This document shows, one piece after another, positions 20,383 to 29,501 of a DNA stretch of 64,000 nucleotides. Origin of the DNA: Arachis hypogaea (taxonomy: Eukaryota > Streptophyta > Magnoliopsida > Fabales > Fabaceae); the NCBI RefSeq assembly GCF_003086295.3, contig NC_092053.1, positions 88,818,745-88,882,744 of the forward strand, given 5' to 3'. The stretch's first letter is position 1, and every line of letters begins with the position of its first letter. The notes under the pieces were generated by a model that was not told the origin of the DNA, made no database searches, and saw nothing but the letters and a program-made list of their open reading frames with translations. The position numbers were made by a program, and so were the translations under genes.

Positions 20383-20430
20383 ATTGGGTTGCATCCCAAT
20401 AAGCGCTTTTTTAATGTCAATAGCTTGACA
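20383..20430 (-). ncRNA. H2/H1 tandem hairpins, int3
   Basis: Minus strand: H2 TGTCAA-GCTA-TTGACA (20430-20415), 14 nt, then H1 ATTGGG-ATGCAA-CCCAAT (20400-20383). Both stems are intact although ORF1 and ORF2 around them are broken. H2 begins 18 nt after the ORF1 TGA (20451-20449). Confidence 0.7.
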
Positions 20431-20448
20431 GTGGGCTCTCATGGAGCC

Positions 20449-22649
20449 TCACAGATACTCAGAGCATGATGATGGCCTCCCAACAACTTAGAGTTTGAAC
20501 GTGGGGGCTCTGTTTGACTCTGCTTTGAGAGAAGCTTTTCATGCTTCCTCTCCATGGTTACAGAGGGAGATCCTTGAGCCTTAAACACAAGGTAGTCCTC
20601 ATTCACTTGAAGGACCAACTCTCCTTTGTCAACATCAATCACAGTTTTACTGTGGCTAGGAAGGGTCTACCAAGGATGATGGAATCATCTATATTCTTCC
20701 CAGTTTCCAGGATTATGAAATCAGCAGAGATGTACATCCTCTACAAGTCCATAAGCCTGTTTCCTTGAATTGTCTGCCATCTCTAGTGAGATTCTTGCAG
20801 CTTGTATCTCAAGGATCCTAGTTTCTCCATTATAGAGAGGGCATGAGATTTTACTTGACCCAGATCGCACAGAGCCTTCTCAAAGGTCATGGTGCTATGG
20901 TACAAGGTATAGGAACTTTCCGGGTCCGGTTTCTTTGAGGTATTTCTGCCTAACCAAGGTATTCAGTTCATTGATGAGCAATGGAGGTTCATTCTCCTAG
21001 TTCATTACCAATAACTTGGCATTCAGCTTTATGATTGCTTCAAGATACTTAGCAACTTGCTCATCAGCAATATCTTCATCCTCTTTAGAGAAGAATACTC
21101 ATCAGAGCTCATAAATGTCAGAGTAGGTTCATTAGAATCTCTATGGTCTCTATATGAGCATCAGATTCCTTTGGTTCCTCATTAGGGAATTCCTTGGAGG
21201 CCAGGGGACGTCCATTGAGGTCTTCCTCAGTGGAAATCACTGCCTTTCCCTCCTCTATGCATTCGGCCATGTGGGACGTGTTTATGGCCTTGCACTCTCT
21301 CTTGGTATTCTCTTCTGTATTGCTTAGGAGAGCACTAGAAGGGAGTTCAGTAACTTTTTTACTCAGCTGACCCACCTGTGCCTCCAAATTTCTAATGGAG
21401 GACTTTGTTTTATCATGAAACTTAGTATGTTTTAGATAAATCAGAGACTATGGCTGCTAAGCTAGAGAGACTCTGGTCAGAATTCTCTGTCTATTGTTGA
21501 GAAGATGATGGAAAAGGCTTGCTATGCTAAACTATTTCTTCTACCATTATTGTTGTTGAAGCCTTGTTGAGGCTTCTATTGGTCCTTCCATGAGAAATTT
21601 GGATGATTTCTCATGAAGATTATAGGTATTTCCATAGGGTTCTCCCAAGTAATTCACCCCTGCTATTGCAGGATTCTCAGGATCATAAGCTTCTTCTTCA
21701 GAGGAAGCCTCCTTAGTACTGCCTGATGCAGCTTGCATTTTAGATAGACTCTGAGAAATCATATTGACTTGCTGAGTCAATATTTTGTTCTGAGCCAATA
21801 TGGCATTTAGAGTATCAATCTCAAGAACTCCTTTCTTCTGAGTTGTCCCATTGTTCACAGGATTTCTTTCAGAAGTGTACATGAATTGGCTATTTGCAAC
21901 CATTTCAATGAGTTCCTGGGCTTCTTCAGGCGTCTTCTTCAGATGAAGAGATCCACCAGCAAAGTTGTCCAATGACATCTTAGACAGTTCAGATAGACCA
22001 TCATAGAATATGCATATGATGCTCCATTCTGAAAGCATGCCAGGAGGACACCTTCTGATCAATTGCTTGTATCTTTCCCAAGCTTCATAGAAGGATTCGC
22101 CTTCTTTCTGTCTGAAGGTTTGGACTTCCACTCTAAGCTTACTCAATTTTTGAGGGAAAGAACTTGCCAAGAAGGCATTGACCAGCTTTTCCCAAGATTT
22201 AGGCTTTCTTTAGGTTGTGAGTCCAACCATGTCCTAGTCTGTCTCTTACTGCAAAGGGGAAAGATAGTCTGGACCTCAGGGTCACCCCATTGGTCTACAG
22301 TGTCACAATTTGCAAAATTCAGCTAGAAACTGATGAGATCTACCAATGGAAGTCCATGATACTGTAATTCTGCTGCATCAGAGAAACTAATTGAGGCTTA
22401 AGCTCAAGTTATTTGTTCCGATTGCAGGAATTGAATGCTCCTCCACAGGTAGGAGGTGCAGTGAAGTCACCAAACATCTTCCTTGTATTATTGGCATTGT
22501 TGTTATTTTCGCTGCCATCTCTTCCTTTTCAAAATTTCTTCAATCCTCTCCAGAGAGTTGTCTTTAGCTTTTCTTAGCTTCCTCTCAAGGTCCTTTCAGG
22601 TTTCAGGATCAGCTTCAACAGGAATACCTTTGTCTTTGTTTCTGCTCAT
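20449..22649 (-). pseudogene. Fam-1 ORF1 (gag-protease) pseudogene, int3
   Basis: Homolog of 40930-38603. ATG at 22649 (MSRNKDK), gag core with FxQKEGESFYEAWERY and SEWSIICIFYDGL (22170 leftward), the EGPI/NYLGEPYGNTYN segment, MEAQVGQLSKK (21387), and the protease end near 20642 (MIDVDKGELVLQ). Several indels shift the frame (near 22200, 21560, 21400 and 20750-21100), and the protease active-site area is scrambled. It lacks a CCHC zinc knuckle like its relatives. Non-functional. Confidence 0.8.
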
Positions 22650-23535
22650 ATGAAGAGAAGAGAACAAGAAAGTATGGAATCCTCTATGTCACAGTATAGA
22701 GATTCCTTGAGGTGTCATAAAAATAGGAACAGAGGGATGAGGTAGGTAGGTAAGAATTCGAAACATATGAAAAGGGAAGATAGTCGAATTGCTAATTGAG
22801 GAGGGTGTAGTCCTTAAATAGAAAAAGGTGAGAAGAAGAAGAATTTCAAAAACAAAATTAAAAATTTAAATAATTAAAGGAATTTTGAAAAAGTGGTTGT
22901 GGTTTCAAAAATTAAAATGAGAAAGGGTCAGTGATTTGAAATAGCAATCAAAAGATATGATGAAAATTATTTTGAAAGATGTGATGAGAAGGTATGATTG
23001 AAAAACAATTTGAAAAGATTAAAATTAATGATATGATTGGAAATTAATTACTTGGCTAACAAGAAATTTAAAAGATATGATTCTAAAATTCAAATATTAA
23101 ATCTTTCTTAATAAGCAAGTAACAACTTGAAATTTTTTAAAATCATTAATTGTAGCAAGGATTTTCGAAAATATTGAAAAATAATTTAAAAGATTTGATT
23201 TTAAAAAGATATGATTGATAAGAGAGGATGTGAAAAAGATAAGATTTTGAAAATTTAGTTTTAAAACTTTCAAAATTGAAAGAGATTTGAATTGAAAACA
23301 AAATTACCTCCTTGCTGCTATCCTGCATTAAACGCCCAGCCAGGTACCCTGGCTAGCGTTTAAACGCCAGTTTTGCCTTCTTCAATGGGCATTTTGAACG
23401 CCCAGCTTTTTCTATGTAATTCCTCTGCTGCATGTTCTGAATCTTCGATTCTCTGTGCTATTGACTTGGAAAGATATATTTTTGAATTTTTAATGATAAG
23501 AGAGAAAAACAATAGAATGAAATTAAACATGAAAA
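22650..23535 (-). mobile_element. Fam-1 leader, int3, running into gap
   Basis: A-rich untranslated leader with GAAAA/TTTTC runs, homologous to 31830-32735. A small GCGTTTAAACGCC palindrome cluster (about 23325-23405) is present here but absent from int1 and int2. The sequence stops at the N gap. Confidence 0.75.
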
Positions 23536-24535
23536 NNNNNNNNNNNNNNNNNNNNNNNNNNNNNNNNNNNNNNNNNNNNNNNNNNNNNNNNNNNNNNNNN
23601 NNNNNNNNNNNNNNNNNNNNNNNNNNNNNNNNNNNNNNNNNNNNNNNNNNNNNNNNNNNNNNNNNNNNNNNNNNNNNNNNNNNNNNNNNNNNNNNNNNNN
23701 NNNNNNNNNNNNNNNNNNNNNNNNNNNNNNNNNNNNNNNNNNNNNNNNNNNNNNNNNNNNNNNNNNNNNNNNNNNNNNNNNNNNNNNNNNNNNNNNNNNN
23801 NNNNNNNNNNNNNNNNNNNNNNNNNNNNNNNNNNNNNNNNNNNNNNNNNNNNNNNNNNNNNNNNNNNNNNNNNNNNNNNNNNNNNNNNNNNNNNNNNNNN
23901 NNNNNNNNNNNNNNNNNNNNNNNNNNNNNNNNNNNNNNNNNNNNNNNNNNNNNNNNNNNNNNNNNNNNNNNNNNNNNNNNNNNNNNNNNNNNNNNNNNNN
24001 NNNNNNNNNNNNNNNNNNNNNNNNNNNNNNNNNNNNNNNNNNNNNNNNNNNNNNNNNNNNNNNNNNNNNNNNNNNNNNNNNNNNNNNNNNNNNNNNNNNN
24101 NNNNNNNNNNNNNNNNNNNNNNNNNNNNNNNNNNNNNNNNNNNNNNNNNNNNNNNNNNNNNNNNNNNNNNNNNNNNNNNNNNNNNNNNNNNNNNNNNNNN
24201 NNNNNNNNNNNNNNNNNNNNNNNNNNNNNNNNNNNNNNNNNNNNNNNNNNNNNNNNNNNNNNNNNNNNNNNNNNNNNNNNNNNNNNNNNNNNNNNNNNNN
24301 NNNNNNNNNNNNNNNNNNNNNNNNNNNNNNNNNNNNNNNNNNNNNNNNNNNNNNNNNNNNNNNNNNNNNNNNNNNNNNNNNNNNNNNNNNNNNNNNNNNN
24401 NNNNNNNNNNNNNNNNNNNNNNNNNNNNNNNNNNNNNNNNNNNNNNNNNNNNNNNNNNNNNNNNNNNNNNNNNNNNNNNNNNNNNNNNNNNNNNNNNNNN
24501 NNNNNNNNNNNNNNNNNNNNNNNNNNNNNNNNNNN
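23536..24535. other. Assembly gap, exactly 1000 N
   Basis: A round placeholder of unknown true size. By alignment with int1, about 870 bp of leader would be expected here if int3 continues to the primer site at 24572. Reading frames across the gap have no meaning. Confidence 0.98.
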
Positions 24536-24553
24536 TCACATACTGCAGAACAA

Positions 24554-24572
24554 TCCCTCGGCAACGGCGCCA
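24554..24572 (-). other. Primer binding site left of LTR A
   Basis: Minus strand TGGCGCCGTTGCCGAGGGA, the same site as at 33624-33607 with one extra base. It shows that LTR A is followed by another internal region to the left, so it serves as a 5' LTR as well as the 3' LTR of int1. Confidence 0.75.
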
Positions 24573-25750
24573 AAACTGGTGCACGAAATTATTCAGGTCG
24601 AACAATCCTGGCAACGTAGCAACTGTACGCGTAATCGTGATTACACTTAATGATGTAAAATCATGGCTCTTTATTTCCTGGCAATGGCGCAAGAAAATGG
24701 GCCATACCATGGTTCACAACGATACAACTAACAGCAAGTGCACTGGTCGTCCAAGTAATACCTTACGTGAGTAAGGTCGAATCCCAGAAATGTGTATGAA
24801 GCAAGCTATGGTCACCTTGCAATCTCAGTTAGCAATATAAATTATAATGTGTTTTCGAATAATAATTAGTAGAATAGGGATAGAGGTACTTATGTAATTC
24901 ATTGGTGAGAATTTCAGATAAGCGAATGGAGATGCTTTCATTCCTCTGAACCTCTGCTTTCCTGCTATCTTCATCCAATCAGTCTTACTCCTTTCCATGG
25001 CTGGCTTTATGTGATACATCACCACTGTCTATGGCTACTTTCGGTCATCTCTCGGGAAAATGATCCAATGCCCCTGTCACGGCACGGCTAATCGTCTGGA
25101 GCATCACCCTTGTCAATGGCTTCATCTTATCCTCTCAGTGAATAATATGCTCACGCACCCCTGTCACGGCACGGTTATTCATCTGTCGGTTCTCGATCAT
25201 GCTGGAATAGGATTTACTATCCTTTTGCGTCTGTCACTAACGCCCTGCAATCGCGAGTTTGGAGCTCGTCACAGTCATTCATTCATTGAATCCTACTCGG
25301 AATACCACAGACAAGGTTTAGACCTTCCGGATTCTCTTGAATGCCTCCATCATTCTAGCTTACACCACGAAGATTCTGGTTAGGAGATCTAAGAGATATT
25401 CATTCTAGCTTATTTCATGTAGAACGGAAGTGTTTGTCAGGCACGTGTTCATAGGGGAGGATGGTGATGAGCGTCACACATAATCATCACCTTCATCACG
25501 TTCTTGGGTGCAAATGGATATCTTAGAAGCGAAATAGATGAATTGAATAGAAAACAGAAGTACTTGCATTAATCTTTGAGGAACAGCAGAGCTCCACACC
25601 TTAATCTATGGAGTGTAGAAACTCTACCGTTGAAAATACATAAGTGAAAGGTCCAGGCATGGCCGAGATGGCCAGCCCCCAAAACGTGATCAATAGATCA
25701 AAAGATAATCCAAAGATTCCAAAGATGGTCAAAAAGACTAGTAAAAGGTC

Positions 25751-25759
25751 CTATTTATA
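25751..25759 (-). promoter_or_regulatory. TATA box of LTR A
   Basis: TATAAATAG on the minus strand; the same in LTR B (34846-34838) and LTR C (43948-43940). Confidence 0.7.
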
Positions 25760-25875
25760 ATAAACTAGCTACTAGGGTTTACATGAGTAAGTAATTGATG
25801 CATAAATCCACTTCCTGGCCCACTTGGTGTGTGTTTGGGCTGAGCTTAAGTGTTGCACGTGTAGAGGTCCTTCTT

Positions 25876-25992
25876 GGTGTTGAACGCCAGCTTTTGTGCC
25901 AGTTTGGGCGTTCAACTCTGGTTTTGGCTCCTTTTCTGGCGCTGGACGCTAGATTTGGGTAGAAAGCTGGCGTTGAACGCCAGTTTACGTCG
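25876..25992. repeat. GGCGTT palindrome cluster in LTR A U3
   Basis: Four palindrome copies (GTTGAACGCC, GGGCGTTCAAC, GGCGCTGGACGC, TGGCGTTGAACGCCA). Equivalent clusters: 34966-35080 (LTR B), 44068-44173 (LTR C) and, with TTTAA or TAAAA centres, 48556-48668 (plus-strand LTR). Confidence 0.8.
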
Positions 25993-26341
25993 TCTATTCT
26001 TAGCCAAAGTATGGACTATTATATATTGCTGGAAAGCCCTGGATGTCTACTTTCCAACGCAGTTAGAAGCGCGCCATTTCAAGTTCTGTAGCTCCAGAAA
26101 ATCCATTTTGAGTGGAGGGAGGTTAGAATCCAACAGCATCATCTGAATCTGATTTCTGCTCAAGTCCTTAATTTCAGCCAGAAAATACCTGAAATCACAG
26201 AAAAAACACACAAACTCATAGTAAAGTCCAGAAATGTGAATTTAACATAAAAACTAATGAAAACATCCCTAAAAGTAACTAGATTCTACTAAAAACATAC
26301 TAAAAACAATGCCAAAAAGCGTATAAATTATCCGCTCATCA

Positions 26342-26378
26342 CAACACCAAACTTAAATTGTTGCTTGTCCCCAAGCAA
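26342..26378 (-). promoter_or_regulatory. H3 hairpin and PPT before LTR A (int1)
   Basis: Minus strand: TTGCTTG-GGGA-CAAGCAA (26378-26361), then CAATTTAAGTTTGGTGTTG abutting the LTR. Purines dominate but the tract is not pure, as in Fam-3. Confidence 0.8.
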
Positions 26379-27395
26379 CTGAAAATCAAATAGGATAAAA
26401 AGAAGAGAATATACTACAAATTCCAAACTATCAATGAAACAGAGCTTCAATCATATGAGCGGGACTTATAGCTTTTTGCCTCTTAAATAGTTTTGGCATC
26501 TCACTTTATCCATTGAGGTTCAGAATGATTGCATCTATAGGAGCTTCAAATTTCGAATAGTGTTATTGACTCTCCTAGTTCAGTATGATGATTCTTGAAC
26601 ACAACTATTTTATGAGTCTTGGCCGTGGCCCTAAGCACTTTGTTTTCCAGTATTACCACCGGATACATAAATGCCACAGACACATAATTGGGTGAACCTT
26701 TTCAGATTGTGACTCAGCTTTGCTAAAGTCCCCAATTAGAGGTGTCCAGGGTTCTTAAGCACACTCTTTTTTTGCTTTGGACCTTGACTTTAACCGCTCA
26801 GTCTCAAGTTTTCACTTGACACCTACACGCCACAAGCACATGGTTAGGGACAGCTTGGTTTAGCCGCTTAGACCAGGATTTTATTCCTTAGGCCCTCCTA
26901 TCACTGATGCTCAAAGCCTTGGGATCTTTTTTATTTGCCCTTGCCTTTGGGTTTAAGGGTTATTGGCTTTTTCTGCTTGCTTTTTCTTTTTCTTTCTACT
27001 TTTTTTTTCGCCCCTTTTTTTTCTTTGTTTTTTTTTTCTGCAAGCTTTGTTCTTTGCTGCTTTTTCTTGCTTCAAGAATCATTTTATGATTTTTCAAATT
27101 ATCAAATAACATGTCTCCTAGTCATCATTCTTTCAAGAGCCAACATATTAACATTCTTAAATAACAACTTCAAAAGACATATGCACTGTTCAAGGATAAA
27201 TTCGAAACTCATGTACTTCTTGTTCTTTTGAATTAAAACATTTTTCATTTAAGAAGGTGATGGATTCATAGGACATTTATAACTTTAAGACAGAGTTACT
27301 AACTACTAATGATCATGTAATGAAGACACAAACATAGATTAGCACATAACATAGAAACGAAAACAGAAGAAATAAGAACAAGGAATGAATCCACC
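26379..27395 (-). mobile_element. Fam-1 3' untranslated region, int1
   Basis: Between ORF2 and H3/PPT. Contains a long A/G-rich tract on the minus strand (about 26975-27075). I see no ORF or further motif. Confidence 0.6.
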
Positions 27396-28543
27396 TTAGT
27401 GATGGTGGCGTTTCCTTCTTGAGGAACCAATGATGTCCTTGAGCTCTTCTATGTCTCTTCCTTGTCTTTGTTGCTCCTCCCTCATTGCTTTTTGATCTTC
27501 TCTTATTTCATGGAGCATGATGGAGTGCTCTTGATGTTCCACCCTTAGTTGTCCCATATTGGAACTCAATTCTCCTAGGGAGGTGTTGATTTGCTCCCAA
27601 TAATTTTGTGGAGGAAAGTGCATTTGAGGCATCTCTGGATCTCATGGAAATGAGCTTCTTGCGCCTCTTGAGCTCCATGACTGGGCTCTCTTGCTTGCTC
27701 CATCTTTTTCTTAGTGATGGGCTTGTCCTCTTTAATGAGGATATCTCCCTCTATGTCAATCTCAGCCGAATTGCATAGGTGGCAAATGAGGTGAGGAAAG
27801 GCTAACCTTGCCATGGTGGAGGACTTGTCAGCCACCTTGTAGAGTTCTTGAGGTATAATATCATGAACTTCCACCTCTTCTCCAATCATGATGCTATGGA
27901 TCATGATGGCCCGGTCTATAGTAACTTCAGACCGGTTGCTAGTGGGAATGATTGAGCATTGAATAAACTCCAACCATCCTCTAGCTACAGGCTTGAGGTC
28001 CAATCTTCTTAGTTGAACCGGCTTGCCTTTGGAGTCAATCTTCCATTGAGCTCCTTCCACGCATATGTCCATAAGGACTTGGTCCAACCTTTGATTAAAG
28101 TTGACCCTTCTAGTGTAGGGGCGTTCATCTCCTTGCATCATGGGCAAGTTAAATGCCAACCTCACATTTTCCGGACTAAAATCCAAGTATTTCCCCCGAA
28201 CCATTGTAACATAGTTCTTTGGATCCGGGTTCTTACTTTGATCATGGTTCTTGGTGATCCATGCATTAGCATAGAACTCTTGAACCATTAGGATGCCGAC
28301 TTGTTGGATGGGATTTGTTAGAACTTCCCAACCTCTTCTTTGAATTTCATGTCGGATCTCCGGATACTCATTTCTTTTGAGTTTGAAAGGGACCTCAGGG
28401 ATCACCTTCTTCTTGGCCACAACATCATAGAAGTGGTCTTGATGGGCTTTGGAGATGAACCTTTCCATCTTCTATGACTCGGATGTGGAAGCTTTTATCT
28501 TCCCTTTCCCCTTTCTAGAGGATTCTCCGGTCTTAGGTGCCAT
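27396..28543 (-). pseudogene. Fam-1 ORF2, int1 (plant transposon protein domain)
   Basis: Same gene as 37641-36493. ATG at 28543, in-frame TAG at 28474-28472, then an open frame from MERFISK (28468). A one-base deletion near 27640 (CTCTGGATC against CTCTGGGATC in int2) shifts the frame, so the coiled-coil tail is read from a second frame (27632-27396). The deletion is in a homopolymer in a poorly polished region and may be a sequencing error. The TAG is shared with int2, so it is real or inherited; int3 has TGG there. Domain and doubts as for int2. Confidence 0.75.
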
Positions 28544-28598
28544 CAATGGTAATGGAAAAACAAAAAGCTTATGCTTTTACCACACCAAACTTAGAATT

Positions 28599-28616
28599 TT
28601 GCTCGCCCTCGAGCAA
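28599..28616 (-). promoter_or_regulatory. H3 hairpin upstream of ORF2, int1
   Basis: Minus strand TTGCTCG-AGGG-CGAGCAA, a perfect 7-bp stem, then AAATTCTAAGTTTGGTGTGG. Compared with the pre-LTR copy, one T-A pair has become C-G on both sides of the stem. Confidence 0.75.
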
Positions 28617-28733
28617 TAGAAGAAAGAATAGATGAAGAAGAAGAAGAAATGGAGGAGAGGGAGAGGGTGATGTGGTTCGGCCAAGAAGGGTGTAGAGGGG
28701 TGTGTTGTGTGAATTTGATGAAGAATGGAGGGC

Positions 28734-28741
28734 TTTATATA
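28734..28741 (-). promoter_or_regulatory. Candidate internal TATA box before ORF2, int1
   Basis: TATATAAA on the minus strand, 191 nt before the ORF2 ATG and downstream of a pyrimidine-rich stretch. The position is conserved in int2, int3 and the plus-strand copy, which suggests a separate ORF2 transcript (inference). Confidence 0.55.
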
Positions 28742-28980
28742 GGGAAGGGAGGGGGGAAAGGTTTCGGCCATATGGGTGGGTTTGGGTGGGAAATTGGTTT
28801 TGAATTTTTGAAGGTAGGTGGAGTTTATGAGGTAGGTTATGGGGAAGAGTGGATGGTTGTGAGTGGTGAAGAGGTGATGGGGAAGAGAGTTTGAGGTGAT
28901 TGGTGAAGGGTTTTTGGGGAAGAGTGTTTATGGGGTTGTGTGAAAGAGAGTGGTGAGAAGAAGTGAGTGGAGGTAGGTGG

Positions 28981-29065
28981 GGATCCTGTGGGTCCACAGG
29001 TCCTGAGTGGATCCTGTGGGTCCACAGATCCTGAGTGGATCCTGTGGGGTCCACAAATCCTGAGG
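28981..29065. repeat. 28-bp direct repeat, three copies, int1
   Basis: Units at 28981, 29009 and 29037, each GGATCCTGTGG followed by GTCCACAG and TCCTGAG. The centre CCTGTGG-GT-CCACAGG is itself an inverted repeat. int2 has the same triplet at 38080-38165; int3 (about 19940-19970) and the plus-strand copy (about 63700-63728) have one unit. Confidence 0.85.
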
Positions 29066-29124
29066 TGTTCAAGGATTTACATCCCTGCACCCATTAGGCA
29101 TGTAAAAATGCCTTTGCACACAAC

Positions 29125-29303
29125 TCTAGGCGTTCAGCGCCAGGTTGGTGGCCATTTTGGGCGTTCAATGCCCATTTGTGTGCCATTTCTGGCATTGAAC
29201 GCCAGAACCATGCCTGTTCTAGCGTTCAGCGCCCAGAAGCTGCCCATTTTGGGCGTTCAGCGCTAGAACCATGCTCTGTTCTGGCGCTGAACGCCAGACA
29301 GAT
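29125..29303. repeat. GGCGTTnAACGCC palindrome array, int1
   Basis: Six copies, forms GGCGTTCAGCGCC, GGCGTTCAATGCC, GGCATTGAACGCC and GGCGCTGAACGCC, spaced about 25-35 bp. Spacers share phrases such as CCATTTTGGGCG. int2 equivalent: 38226-38402. Confidence 0.85.
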
Positions 29304-29435
29304 GCTCCTCCAGGGTGTGATTTTCTTCTGCTGTTTTTGATTCCGTTTTCAATTTTTATATTTATTTTGTGACTCTACATGATCATGAACCTATAAAGAC
29401 ATATAACTAAGAAAAATATAGTTAGATAAATAAAA

Positions 29436-29483
29436 ATTGGGTTGCCTCCCAACAAGCGCTTCTTTAATGTCAATAGCTTGACA
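29436..29483 (-). ncRNA. H2/H1 tandem hairpins, int1
   Basis: Minus strand: H2 TGTCAA-GCTA-TTGACA (29483-29468), 14 nt including AAGCGCTT, then H1 GTTGGG-AGGCAA-CCCAAT (29453-29436) with an outer G.U pair. H2 begins 18 nt after the ORF1 TGA (29504-29502). Confidence 0.75.
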
Positions 29484-29501
29484 GTGGGCTCTCATGGAGC
29501 C

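Larger units (their letters stand above)
24577..26341 (-). mobile_element. Fam-1 LTR A (left LTR of tandem array)
   Basis: Minus strand TGATGAGCGG (26341) to GTGCACCA (24577), 1765 bp. Nearly identical to LTR B apart from many one- or two-base gaps, concentrated at 24536-24860 beside the N gap and typical of poorly polished sequence. It shares with B a 17-bp deletion relative to LTR C. TATA box TATAAATAG at 25759-25751; a GGCGTTGAACGCC palindrome cluster at 25876-25992 lies upstream of it in U3. Confidence 0.9.

Noticed and set aside
23373..24710. Long reading frames across 23.4-24.7 kb
   Set aside because: They exist only because the 1000 N placeholder contains no stop codons.
28013..28291. 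Plus-strand ORFs opposite ORF2 and gag (28.0, 30.3, 31.6 kb and their copies at +9.1 kb)
   Set aside because: Antisense shadows of the minus-strand genes; they recur in int2 only because the DNA is duplicated.
29436..29453. H1 as a bacterial-type intrinsic terminator
   Set aside because: In Fam-1 a stem is followed by T/A-rich DNA, but this is a plant genome and the T run is not conserved in X, Y or Z.
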